From Sarcomyxa edulis (taxonomy: Eukaryota; Basidiomycota; Agaricomycetes; Agaricales; Mycenaceae), in contig QUOL01000001.1 of the NCBI GenBank assembly GCA_009761415.1, positions 3,100,001 to 3,164,000 of the forward strand: 64,000 nucleotides of DNA, written 5' to 3'. Within the stretch, counting starts at the first letter, position 1; every line of letters begins with the position of its first letter. Shown here piece after piece: positions 39,716 through 50,467 of this stretch. A program made the translations under genes and the position numbers. The notes beneath the pieces were generated by a model, which ran no database searches, was not told the origin of the DNA, and saw nothing but the letters and a program-made list of their open reading frames with translations.

Positions 39716-42068
39716 TCAGGTCTGGGTATAGACAATGATCTTGTCGAGATCAGCAGCGTAATCTAGGGAAGGATGGATCGAAATAAGTCAGTTGCGAGTG
39801 TACAATAAGGTGAACCGGAACCACGCACTAGTCTGACCCGCTCCAAAAGTGATGGAGTTTGTACCTTTGACCAGGTTGAGCTTCACAGGGACCGATAGTG
39901 TCACGGATCCTCCTCCGGTATCGGGTTGGTCCACTACTACGCTGGCACCACCGTTGACGCTAGAGACGCAAACGTTTCAAAAGATTTCTAGGATGAACAC
40001 AGGATTGTCCCTACCTGACTGTCGTGTTCCTCCACGTAGAGTCGCCTATGGAAGGTGTTACAATTGAGAGGGAAGCTGTATACCACATTGGAGTACACAC
40101 CATTCGCGTAGTACAACGATACCCATTGCGCCGCGCCAATACCCTGGACGTTGATTGTAACACTACCTCCATTACCTATCAAGCCGCACGGATTCGATCA
40201 ACACCTTCTGTCTACAAAATCGAGCAGATCAAACTACGAACCTAGAAAACCAACCGCCTTTCCGCCAGAAAATGCAGAATTTGACGGAAGAGTAGCAGAG
40301 CCCGAAATAGTTCCGCCTTCTGCTTCGTACGTAGTTCCAGTGGCTACGGTGTATGTTCCTAGCACGAGTTTATATGAGCATGTACGGGAAGGATAGATCT
40401 ATATATAGAGGAATGAGATCGTACCTGCAGCAAGGTCGAGCGTCCACACGTCCGCCTGAACAATTTTGGGGACACCTGTAGCCCATGATAATGGGAACCA
40501 CATGTATCTACTGCTACCCAGCTTTTCTGGCCTCCATCGATCGCCCATGTAGATGCCGTTGGTTCCCAGGGTCATCTGTTGAGTGTTTCTTGTTAGTGGA
40601 TCGCAGGTCCAATTGAATGATACGTACATCGTAGTTGTTCTGGCTGAAGTACGTCCTATTCTGAGATTGCCAGTTGTATGGTATCAGTGCTGCTGGGTTG
40701 TGAGGAGGGCACTCACTGCTTCAGGAGCAATATCAGCTTGGGTCGACCAGGGACCGGACAGGGACTGTAGATGGGATGAAGATTGGGGAGTAAGATCGGG
40801 GAACGAGAAGAATGCCTCTATATATCACAAGAAACCTCGAACACTTACAGTCGCCGTGAAAAATTTGTTGGGGTTTGGAGCCCATCCGCTGGTATGTGAT
40901 GCGAACAGATAGTATACCTGTAAGGGGAGGTTGATAAGCTTAGATTGCGGAATCTGTAGGACCTGGAGCTCGCCGAATTTCTCTTGATTATGCCTGGAGC
41001 CTCCAATGTAGCACCTACGGGAATTGTCAGAAAGTTCAGACAAGCATCACATGGACACACACCTGTAAGAACGCTTGTTTCGGTCGTAACGTTGTAGTAG
41101 TTCGTATCCAATTGCGAGATTTTGAAGTTCTGGTTGTTATCCGATGCATAGAGGAGGTAGGATGTTTGAGCAGCTTATGTTTCAACTTGTCAGAACAGCA
41201 ACCTCAGTCTGAATATCCAGGCCTACCATCATCTGGAGTGATGAAGATTAGCTGGGATATACTCGCGGAATCGAAAGACTGGGCGCATGCGTACCATCCT
41301 GGAATAAACCCATATCACGCGAATCAGCACCGAGCGGCTTCCAGCTACCTTTGTAAGTGTAAGGACCGCAAGGTGTCTTGGCCGTGGCCATGCCAACCAT
41401 AGCTGCACCGTAGCTATGTCATGTTCAGCGATGGTCAAGCAAGAGTCGGAAGTATCTCCCTTACTTTGAGGTATCGGAATGGAACCACATCACATATTCC
41501 GAGTTCTGTGCATATGCTTAATGCTCGTTGAGAGTCAAAGACATTAGAAAGTCAAACCTTCTTGTTGAAGATGACTATGCGTATCCGATTCATAATCAGA
41601 ACCCTAAAGATAAAGAGCTTTGAAGACATACCTTTGGGACGTTCAACAACATTGGAGGTCGAGATCATGGTCCCGCTGATTGGGGAGAGAGCATCGTTTT
41701 GACGAGCCCAGGTGACAAGATCCGTTGACTGTCGGCGAGAAGTATAAGGAATCTGGGTAATCCCAGAACAAAGAATGCAACTCACAGTATAACAGGACAC
41801 GGCATGGAACAAAGTGCTATCAAGCACTTTATCTTCTCCAAACCAATAAAACGTAGAGCCGACCTTGTATAATAAACCGTGTCAAAGATTCGAAATGGGA
41901 GAATCAGGGATGACGACATACTTTCAAGAAACCACCGCCATGGGCCTGAATAACGGTGCCACTCGTGTCTGTCCACGTCGCTCCTGGAACAATTGCAGTA
42001 GCGAGCGCACGAGGCGCTGTTATGGCCAAAATCAACACAGCAAGAAGAGATATCATCCAAAGAGGCAT
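39716..42068 (-). CDS. Secreted exo-beta-1,3-galactanase, GH43 subfamily 24 with C-terminal CBM35
   Basis: Releases galactose from the beta-1,3-galactan backbone of arabinogalactan proteins in plant cell walls. It reads closely on the Phanerochaete chrysosporium Pc1,3Gal43A enzyme as I remember it. Signal peptide MPLWMISLLAVLILAITAPR...ALA. Catalytic five-bladed domain: GSTFYWFGEDK, STDLVTWARQNDALSPISGT, ISTSNVVERPK, NSEYVMWFHSD, TAKTPCGPYTYKGSWKPLGA, DGTAYLLYASDNNQNFKISQ, GATLEAPGII, ASHTSGWAPNPNKFFTAT, YMGDRWRPEKLGSSRYMWFP. By analogy the Glu in VVERPK and the Glu in TLEAPG are the pKa modulator and the general acid; subfamily 24 lacks the usual catalytic base. The CBM35 begins TTYEAEGGTISGSATLP and ends NYAADLDKIIVYTQT. 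Many 50-60-nt introns. One at 40,973-40,918 must be GC-AG to keep frame. Exact edges of all exons were not fixed. Confidence 0.92.
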
Positions 42069-42996
42069 ATGCGTGCTTGCGATTCAGAGAAATGGATTGA
42101 CTTATATCACCAGCCGGAGCGCGAACGGTTGAATTCCGGAGAGCATGGGCACTTCATCAAGGAGACCTTGCGTAGCGTCCACGGGAAGCATCACGAGGAA
42201 GGACATGAATCGTCAGGTAAATATCTTCATCCAGATAAATGGAAGAGATCACGTCTCTGACTTCAGCAGCGGGCCGTCAGAGAACCTTGATGTGCGCCAA
42301 ATAGTAGTGTAGTACGGGAGGGAACCATGCAATTTTTTGAAAATTCAGTTGATGAGACCTACAAACGTCAGTCAGTACGTCCGAATCGTCGTAAACATAC
42401 GAAACGGCTGCTCACTGAGACACGATAGTCGACGAATAAGGCTTTCACCGAGATAGCCCCACGAGGTCAACGCACTTATGACCATGTTAGAAGGAAGGAT
42501 AAGCTATATAGAGTGAATATTTTTCCCATCCTACGTTTGAGAAGTCGATGCATCAGCGATGAATGTCCGGGAACCGGAATGTCGCAAAATGTAAGTAATT
42601 CTGTGGGTCTAATCCTGAAGAACATGGAATCTTGACACACGTGAAACAAGTCCCAGAACATCCGACAACTTCGTAGGTTGCTCATTGAACTCATGCAGAT
42701 CGATTGTCGAGAATCGCGAGCTCGGGGGGTGGCTCTCCTGATGGAACAAAAAAATAAGATCTTTCGTCATCACAGACGTTCAAACGTTCGACGTTGACCA
42801 ACATGCATGTGCGAATCATTGGTACGATCTGAACGCGGTGCACCTGGAGCTCGACTTTATTGCCAGCAGCTTGTTTTAATCGCAGACTTCGTTCGACGAA
42901 TCACGATTCGCTAGTTAGTAGACCGTCAGACGGAGGTTGTGTGCTATTATTAGGACCGGCCATACCGGGGATGACTTGACGGTGCTGCTCCGAATA
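42069..42996. other. Promoter side of the galactanase gene, no other gene
   Basis: About 930 bp between the GH43 start and a transposon. Only short, unconvincing frames. A TATATAG string on the minus strand near 42,500 is too far upstream to be assigned with confidence. Confidence 0.4.
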
Positions 42997-43206
42997 CACT
43001 GCTAGCCCGGAGTTTACTGGCTTTCGTCAATCGATCAAAATCTAAGAAAGCCAGATCACTAACAGCAGAACTAAGGCAAATAGATTGGTGAAATCCTCTG
43101 ATTCGGCAGATTGGTGGAGTCCAGTAAAAAAATCAGTGAAAGCCAGTTGACTGATCTGAGGGTTTCGGTGAGAGCTCGGACCGGCTTGATCCGGCATAAC
43201 TTGGCG

Positions 43207-44010
43207 TAGTGTTGCCGTCGAGGTGAGTTGACCTCGAGGTGGAACTCGCTTCAGTTCGAAAAGAGGCCAACTCGTGTGTTCGAGGTGAAGCGAGTTGAAC
43301 TCGGGAGTTATCGAGTCAGCTCGACCATTTGTCTAAATGCAGTATTTTGCTGATGTAAACTGCCTATCTCGGACTGTCGCGTGACTGTCGGCTATTCTCG
43401 ACCTTTCTCGACGCGTCCTTGGTGCTGCCTTGGTGCGTCCTCGTGAAGTCCAGTGAAGCCCTCGTCTTCAGTAGACCGCTAGATTCAAATTTCAAGCTTG
43501 CTATGAGAATTCCTATCCTATGGGCATTCATACATCACCACACACTAAGAATTTCGACGGATGCCAGAGTCCCTGGCCGCGTCCCGGTCCTTCTCCCGCA
43601 ACCCCAGCGACGTGAACGTGTCTCTCCTTAAATTCCGTCGTTGTTCTAATCCCTACATCAACTAGCACAACAGATTTCACCAAAGAAATCAGCTCAGGCA
43701 CATCAACTGGCTCGGGATTGGAGGGAGGAAAGGGTCATTGGGAGCTAGAAAGTATGAAAAATCCAACAAATCTATGGAAAATATCAAGAAAATATCCTCA
43801 GATACCAGAATGATCCATTCGAGAGAGCCGCCTCTGTCGAACTCTTCGAGTTCCCGGCCTCGATCTCCAGCTCCTTATTGGCTGAGAGACTGTCCAAATT
43901 TGGCTCCAACTCGCGAGCTTCTCGGCAACTCACTTCGTTACAACTCGGAAATTCGAGTTGCAACGAGTTTTCCAACTCGCTTCGCTTCAATTCGACTCGC
44001 GGCAACACTA
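43207..44010. mobile_element. Nested hAT-type non-autonomous transposon (804 bp)
   Basis: Ends are TAGTGTTGCCG at 43,207-43,217 and its exact reverse complement CGGCAACACTA at 44,000-44,010. A perfect 8-bp target duplication ACTTGGCG lies on both sides (43,199-43,206 and 44,011-44,018). Short inverted repeats starting (T/C)AGTG and an 8-bp duplication are the hallmarks of the hAT superfamily. Just inside both ends are around ten copies of AACTCG/CGAGTT, as expected for subterminal transposase-binding repeats. No transposase ORF is present. It interrupts the outer TA-flanked element and is therefore the younger insertion. Confidence 0.88.
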
Positions 44011-44187
44011 ACTTGGCGAGAAAACGTGAAGTTGAACTCAAGTTGAACTTGAAGTTTTCTCTCGAGAGTCGATCGCACCCAACTTCGAGTCGATGACAGT
44101 GCCGCTGCCCTGGTGAACTCAGCCTCAGAACTGCCATCGAGTTCGTTTCGACATTCTCACTGATACTTCATTGCTCACATTCTTGGC

Positions 44188-44613
44188 AGCGCGAGGTTGC
44201 AGCACCATTGGTCCCTATCAAGGTTCCACGAGGAGGCGATACTGGATTCTGGACTGCCTTGGAAGACAAGCTCGACGAGCTCTACACCGAGAATCGAAAA
44301 TCGCGTGAGTATTCTCTTGCAGTTATTTATCTGTGCATACTGCTAATGCACATCTCAGTTGGGAGAAGGGCATCATCGAGACCGATAAGACGAGATATAT
44401 TTGATCATCCGGGCTCTCACTGGCTTGGAAATCCACCATGCGACGCGGCCTGGGCTCAACGAGGATCACAACGAGGATCACAACGATCCAGACATAGAGG
44501 GAGCCGCCAGAGAAGACGAGTACTTTATGAACGGGGATGTCAGTATCGGTGATTTGGGCGATCTGGCTTCAACGATAGTCCCCCAACTTGATACATTGCA
44601 GTCCTTCGGTTAA
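44188..44613 (+). pseudogene. Degenerate ORF inside the outer transposon
   Basis: After an acceptor-like TTGGCAG, the frame reads REVAAPLVPIKVPRGGDTGF WTALEDKLDELYTENRKS in sequence, then a GTGAGT donor and a second segment WEKGIIETDKTRYI in a frame that does not join. A further open frame (44,401-44,613) reads ALTGLEIHHATRPGLNEDHN with a small EDHN repeat. The FW...L..KL..L then W...I..D..RY spacing reminds me of uncharacterised proteins often found near agaric transposons, but I cannot name the family. Frame disruption suggests a decayed accessory gene. Confidence 0.35.
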
Positions 44614-44917
44614 CTAAACCACTCTCAAGCTTCTAGTCATTGTGTAGTGTACAATAATTTAACTCAATAGAATCTCAGTATGTGCTCGTTATGAAAGATA
44701 TTCAACAGCAAATTTTGGCGTGGCGGGTCTCCTGCTATCTGCACACGTGCTGCAGCACTGCCGCTGACATACCGCCAAGCAGTCAGATCACTGGAAACCA
44801 GTTAACAAACAGCTGCATCCACCAATCTGCCAAATCAGAGGATTTCACCAGGCGCGCCTTAAGGATTTCATCAGTCATCAAATCTGCTGGAAGCCAGTAA
44901 ACTCCGGGCTAGCAGTG

Positions 44918-47669
44918 TAATTCCGCCTCTTGCTTCTCCGATCTGGCCAGCGCGTTATATGTCGCCAGTATCTTGCCAGTAAGTATCCCAATCTTTGCAA
45001 CTGTCTAGTGGTCGACTCATGAGATAGGAATGGTCTTGAGAGACCACCAAAGCTTTGTGGATTTTCAAGCTGACAGTCATCGAGATGTCTACATCCGAGA
45101 CGCCTAATATAATGAGAAGACTCAACGTGTATTCTAATGTTCCAGTGGAAGGATACCTAAGGTCAAGTTTTTCAAATCATCCAATATATCGCGCGTAGGA
45201 GTGTCGACGTGGCCCTATCGTGAAGGTCCGTCATTTTCCTCTCTAGCTCTGGAGGAGATACTTGCAAAGTGATCTGTGATGGTCAGAAACGCGTCTTGCA
45301 AGGACACTCACGAAGCGTAGAACTTGAACGTCAGACTCCTTGCAGCAGAGGCCGCGGCCCGAGGACTATGTGTTTTATGTAGGACACATGGCAAAGGCTG
45401 GCCTTCGTCAGAACATTTTGAAACCACGTTGCCTGAATCTGACGGCGTCCGTCGCATTTTTCGAGGTCCTCGCTCCACGAATGATGTCCTCTTCGTCTCT
45501 ATCCGTCTAGTCCACTGCACGGAAGTGCACGGACCTGTCTTCGTCCGGGTCGATCGAATCTGCCGCCAGAAACTTCAATCCCTCGCCGGCCAGCCTTCGT
45601 CCACGATCTCGCACGATTTTCGACGTTGACTGAACACCCGAGGCATTTGTATATGCTTCCGTCCAGGCTAAAATCATCGTCCAAACCTTTCTCGAGGATG
45701 TCTTGGGTCCTAATTCGTCCGACCAATCCGACGACTTCAACTTCATATGCGTCGCATCGACAAGATGGGCTCCCTCCGTGTTTGCTGCCCCTCTGATTGC
45801 AATCGTGGCTGATGTGCGAGCGTCCTCTACCGATGGTGGGAATGGAACAGAAGTACTCATTGATCAGGGTGCCAGTATCGTTTTTTGAATCAGGAAACCC
45901 CTCAGGATCTTTTCTCGCTAATTTATATCGTTTCATGGCCCTGCTACAATCTCAACTCATCATCGGGGTGGACAGTTGTTGGCTACACACCAATATTATC
46001 TCATGACCACTTTCTGGGCTTGACCTTTGCGTGTCCCAAGAGCGGAGGTATTTGAGATAGTATGCTGCACCCAACTGTGCGACCGTTCATCTGACCGTCG
46101 TTTGAGAATAGGAACTCGCGACGCATCATTGAATACTTGCCGATCGCGCTATGACGTTCTTGCTATAGAAGATTGTATACCTGCAGATACCTGCCCATCA
46201 AAAGGCTATCTCTGTCGCACATCTGCGCACATGGACGAATAACGGCGTATCTCTCGATATCTCGTCTACCAGAACAATATGTACCGCCGGAGATCCGCCT
46301 GGCCTCCTATTTGATCCTACGAGGTCTCAACCTGAGTCAGTCATGCGCGCAGGGACTCCTTTCGGGGGTGATTCTTTTTCGTATTTCAAATGCACTCAGG
46401 ACTCATATCACACAAGCTCAATTCGACCAGTCACATCTTCTCGGCATCGGGTGTGTAGCGCCCGCACGAGCAAACGCAGTCTTCGGACGCGGATATGAGA
46501 GTCTCAAACAGGGTTGGAGGAATAGACGCGATATGCGTATATATGTAGGACCGGGAGCATATTGGCCGTGACCCGATAACGTCCATACAACCAGCTGGCA
46601 GCCTGTAAGAACGGTGCGTACTGCTCACTCGTGATTGCTGAATCGACTTATTGTTTCTCGGCCAATTTTGAGTGGGTACCGTCTGTATGTGGCGTTTCTC
46701 TTTGTTGTGTTTCCTAGATACCTCGGCCTCATAGACTCCAATACAAACATGGAAAAGGGGTGAGAGGGGTATTTGCCTACGTGCCCGAAGGCCGAGTGAG
46801 CGATACAGTATTTAGGCTTCCTGATCCCCCTCAATCCCTTGAATGCTACAAATTGTGGCTCAATTGTAAATTACACAAATTTCGATACAGATCTATCAAT
46901 TGATTCCTTTGTTGCCCGCGCCTGGGTGTGGGGAGGTGGTGAGTTCCTCAGTCGAATCATTGTCGAGACAAGTTGAGTGCGTCAACCTTCTATACGGAAT
47001 ATTCTGACATGTAAAGCAATATTTGTGTGATCAAAGCGCCTGGAAGACATTCAGACCGACGCTGTGACTCAGTGTGACCATCAGCATCGTCTTGGTGTGT
47101 TGTGGCGTGCGGTGCACTCAATTGAATCCTCTACCCCTCCCCCATTCAAAGGATGTAAATAATTTGTATAAGTCGACCAATGAGAGGACGAGGACTTGTC
47201 TGCCGGTCAATAAACAGCTCAGGCAAACCACCGTCTCGGCCATACCTCGGCCTCGGCACTCCCGGCATCGTTGTTGTAAGCTGTTGGCCTGATCCCTCCC
47301 TCGAACTTCTTTCTGGCAACTCTCCAACAAGTTTCTTCGAAGTAGGTGGTCTCTACACACTCGTTCTTTGCAGAAACTCTGACTATCCACCGAGAAGACA
47401 TACCAGAAGACATACCAGAGTTTATGCCGTGGTCTTTGCTGCCGGCATCTCAGGGCGTCACTGAATTCCCAGAATCGATCATGATCGAGGGTCTCGTGGG
47501 AAGACAATCAGACAACGCTTCTCCATCTCGTAGACTGATCGTCGGATCTCAGACTTGGAAAAACAAATACCGACAATTGGGTCCACGCTCTGCCTACGGT
47601 ACAAAATGCACCCTTCCTGCTGTCTTTCTTCTCTTTTCAATCCCCTGATTTTCTGTCACCAAGTCAATC
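44918..47669. other. Large gene-poor interval upstream of the HMG-box gene
   Basis: About 2.75 kb. Open frames are short and overlapping on both strands. One minus-strand frame (45,507-45,860) is listed separately at low confidence. A near-perfect tandem of 12 bp (AAGACATACCAG) lies at about 47,396-47,420. No transposase, tRNA or inverted repeat was found. It probably contains decayed sequence plus the HMG gene's regulatory region. Confidence 0.45.
45507..45860 (-). CDS. Possible small hypothetical protein, unsupported
   Basis: A 117-residue frame starting MSTSVPFPPSVEDARTSATI, hydrophilic, containing KVWTMILAWTEAYTNASGVQ and GRRLAGEGLKFLAADSIDPD. The composition is protein-like, but no domain is recognised and two other frames are open over the same bases. 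It could be one exon of a longer or decayed gene. Confidence 0.2.
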   Translation of the reverse strand: MSTSVPFPPSVEDARTSATIAIRGAANTEGAHLVDATHMKLKSSDWSDELGPKTSSRKVWTMILAWTEAYTNASGVQSTSKIVRDRGRRLAGEGLKFLAADSIDPDEDRSVHFRAVD

Positions 47670-49215
47670 ATGCCTGCCCAGCGTACTACACTTTTTGGAT
47701 GGTCTCCCGATGGTGACAGTGGTTACGAGCTGGTCGACCTATCGCTACCTATCCAGAACTCCTCCCCCAGCAACTCACGATCGTCATTCCCCACAACCGC
47801 ACAATCGTCAGACAATTCCTCTCTACCTGTAGATAATCCTCTAGTCCAGCCTCAGCAACGTGATCCTGGCTGGGTTGCACGCCCTCGCAACCCTTTTATC
47901 ATATTCCGATGCCAGTACTCCCGAGACCACTGCAGGGATAGTCGTAGAGGCGATCGCACCGTCAAAGAAGCGGACGCTGATAAGACCCTCTCAAAGCGCG
48001 CCGCGGAGGCTTGGACCCTCCTTCCTTCCTCCGAGAAACTTCGATACAAGGAACTTGCCGCAAAGGAGAAGGAGGAACATGCACGGCTCAACCCCAACTA
48101 CCGTTTTCGTCCGTTGAAGCGTCAAGTGGACAAAAAGCACAGCGCTCGCCGACCTGCCAAGAAATCGAATTCTCCCAAATCCAAGGCTCTCCCCATCTCT
48201 CCAGATCCTGTCGTCGACAATGCTCCGCAGTCATCGTCAGAACTAGCATCCTCCCCTACCCTTCCACAATCCTCCGAGGTTGAATATTCATACTCTGTCA
48301 AGGCAGATCGTCGCAGATCGTCTTCTGTTCCTACCCCAGTACTTGTCGTAGATGGCGAATATACGTACCCAGGAATGTGGTCTCTTCCTGCCGCAGTGAT
48401 ACAGAAGGCAGATAAACGGAGGTCGCAGTCTTCAGACGAGCGAACGGGTATAGTGTTTTCTGAATGTTTGTCTATGGACGGCAGCGGAGCCTATTCCTAC
48501 GATCCCCGTCTGACCATGCATTCGAACACTACGTCTGAGTCTTTCCCTGATCTCGCATACTCCTCTTCTTCGTCGATTGACGACTTCCCCGAGTTGTATC
48601 CGAGCTGTCTGCAAGTGAGTAGTTGATTGTTTTTTCTATGATTAGTATCCGATTCTGACCACGAACCTCATCAAGACTCCTCAGGCTTCTCAGGAAGACA
48701 TTCACGCGTCTTCCTCTTCCGAATACGATGTTCCGGTCCACTTCGTGTCCCCACTATCGATGGTGGCGTCTTCTCTCATAGGTTGGAATGGACAACTCAC
48801 ATCCGGAGGTCCTAAGTCCTCCAACCCCACCGTACCCATCCCAAGTCCTCAACGCAACTTCGAAGGAACGAAGTTCTTCGAAGATCCCCCTCTCCTCTCC
48901 GCCACCGACTCTTGCAACGCCACGAGTCAATCGTACGCCGGAATGATACCCTGGGGCTGCGTCTCGAGTTCGAGTTCATCCCAGTCCACCGACTCTTTCG
49001 ACGCACCACAAATCGGGGAATCGGGTAGTTCCAGTCATGACGATGAACTTGAACGCGCACAAGCTCTCCAGGAGTATGGAATAGGGCTGAACAACCGTGT
49101 CATGGGGGAAGTCTTCTCGCCCTCACCTTGTTACCCATCATATGAGGGTATCCAGGATGGTGGACTCCTTTGTTCGTTCGAGCCAGATTTGGAGATTTTT
49201 TATCCACCGTTTTAA
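47670..49215 (+). CDS. MATA-type HMG-box transcription factor
   Basis: DNA-binding regulator; fungal MATA_HMG proteins include mating and pheromone-response factors, but many agaric paralogues have other developmental roles. Exons are 47670-48614 and 48676-49215 (1,485 nt, 494 residues). The HMG box is about residues 70-145: WVARPRNPFIIFRCQYSRDH, then KTLSKRAAEAWTLLPSSEKL, RYKELAAKEKEEHARLNPNY and RFRPLKR. It has an insertion of about 15 residues between helix 1 and helix 2 (CRDSRRGDRTVKEAD). A basic stretch follows (KKHSARRPAKKSNSPKSK). The C-terminal 300 residues are Ser-rich and disordered, with a terminal LEIFYPPF. No homeodomain or pheromone gene is nearby, so this is not evidence for a mating-type locus. 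Confidence 0.88.
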
Positions 49216-49558
49216 TCCATACCGCCTTCTTTTCTCTTCTGACCGCGATACCCCATCCATCCCTCCCAGCTCAGCTGTTCGTCTGGCTCTATGCCCTCTA
49301 TAATGTTTATGTGTATGATTATGAGTGATTGCTTTCTTGTTTTCATTGGATTCTATTTTATTATCTTCCTTGGCCGGTGCAGCCACGTTCTGTAATATTC
49401 TTGTACGATACTTTGATAGGTTGTATGTCCAGATTATTTATGCTATCTACCGATACCGTGCTCCCTTCTCACCTGTAAATACTTGACTTGCTGGTTGTGA
49501 ATATAGTTTCCTTCTTAATTTGCTAGCCACGGACATGTCGACATTAGTACACTGCAAA
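49216..49558. other. Gap between convergent HMG-box and methyltransferase genes
   Basis: 343 bp, A/T-rich, consistent with two 3' UTRs. No other feature. Confidence 0.4.
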
Positions 49559-50467
49559 TCACGTAGCTAGTATCTCTATTGGTTTCGATGCCTTTGCCAG
49601 GAAGAAATCGATGTTTCGACCAAGATGTGTCGCCGAGGTCGCCATCTCGAAACTGAATGATTCTAGTCCCGCACCTTCGAATAATATGCGCATTTCGTCT
49701 TCGTCAAATCCGTTGGGGTGCGAAACGATGTGGTGGAATTCTTCTGGTATCGCATATGATGTCTCGTTTTGCTCTGTGTTTCCGCCTTTCGAAATGTCTG
49801 CTACAAGCAGAGACCCGCCTGGTTTGAGGAAAGAGGCCAAGATGAGAGTGGTGTTCTTGACGGAGGGGAGATGATGGAATGCAGCTGAAGACTAGAGACA
49901 AGACAACGGTCAAAGTCAGCATTGGGGCATTGGGTGATGACGATGCGGATACAAAAGCAGCACGTACGACGATCACATCGAATTTGGCTCCGTCGAGCTC
50001 ATCATCTGCTCCTTTCAGATCTATGCAGACGGCCTTCATTTCGTCTGGCGTCAAGCCCTGGTTATGCGTACGAAGGTTGTATTGGTTGACCATGCCTTCA
50101 CTGATATCAACTCCTACGATCGATTTGCAGTGGGCGACTAGTTCTCGCGAGATGAGACCTGTTGAACACTGGTGTTAACTCGTGCCGAAGAGATGATCGA
50201 TTCAAACATATACATACCAGTTCCACAAGCAAAATCCATCACGGTAGTCTTTTCTTCGTCAAAAGAATAGGCTGTAAGCATAACCCCAGCTAGCCTGTGC
50301 GCTAGTTCTATCGCCCCAGGCTTCTCGTCGTATTCATGAGCGGTTTTGTCGAAGTGCTGCTTGTTCGCCTGACTGATATCAGAATATGTCGGTGGATGGT
50401 GGTGGTGGTGAGCATGAGCATGAGCATGGGTATGGCTGGACATCGACATGGGTGATATCTGGACCAC
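49559..50467 (-). CDS. SAM-dependent methyltransferase with His-rich N-terminus
   Basis: Class I methyltransferase; substrate unknown. Exons are 50467-50218, 50158-49968 and 49891-49559; the total is 774 nt, 257 residues. Motif I is VMDFACGTGLISRELVAHCK, split by the first intron; the acidic end of strand 2 is SIVGVDISEGMVNQYN; motif IV is FDVIVSSAAFHHLPSVKNTT; post-I LKPGGSLLVADISKGG. The N-terminus HTHAHAHAHHHHHPP is a striking His/Ala tract before the conserved helix SQANKQHFDKTAHEYDEKPG. Translation could start at 50,467 (MVQISPMSMSSH) or at 50,449 (MSMSSH). The domain resembles fungal UbiE/Crg1-like methyltransferases, but the substrate cannot be read from sequence. Confidence 0.87.

Larger units (their letters stand above)
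42997..44917. mobile_element. Inverted-repeat DNA transposon with TA target duplication, non-autonomous
   Basis: Both ends carry the same 27-bp terminal inverted repeat, CACTGCTAGCCCGGAG... at 42,997-43,023 and its perfect reverse complement at 44,891-44,917. The dinucleotide TA flanks both sides (42,995-42,996 and 44,918-44,919). A second inverted block inside the ends (43,086-43,118 and 44,820-44,852, 33 bp with one mismatch) supports a common element. Total length is 1,921 bp, or about 1.1 kb once the nested hAT element is removed. No transposase is recognisable. A TA duplication fits Tc1/mariner-like or related superfamilies, but the terminal sequence does not let me name one. Confidence 0.85.

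Noticed and set aside
40918..41040. GH43 gene as a frameshifted pseudogene
   Set aside because: Removing a 56-nt GC-AG intron restores the exact family sequence and length, so a functional gene is more likely.
47118..47648. Frames on both strands just upstream of the HMG gene
   Set aside because: Open on opposite strands at once, partly due to a 12-bp tandem repeat; no domain.
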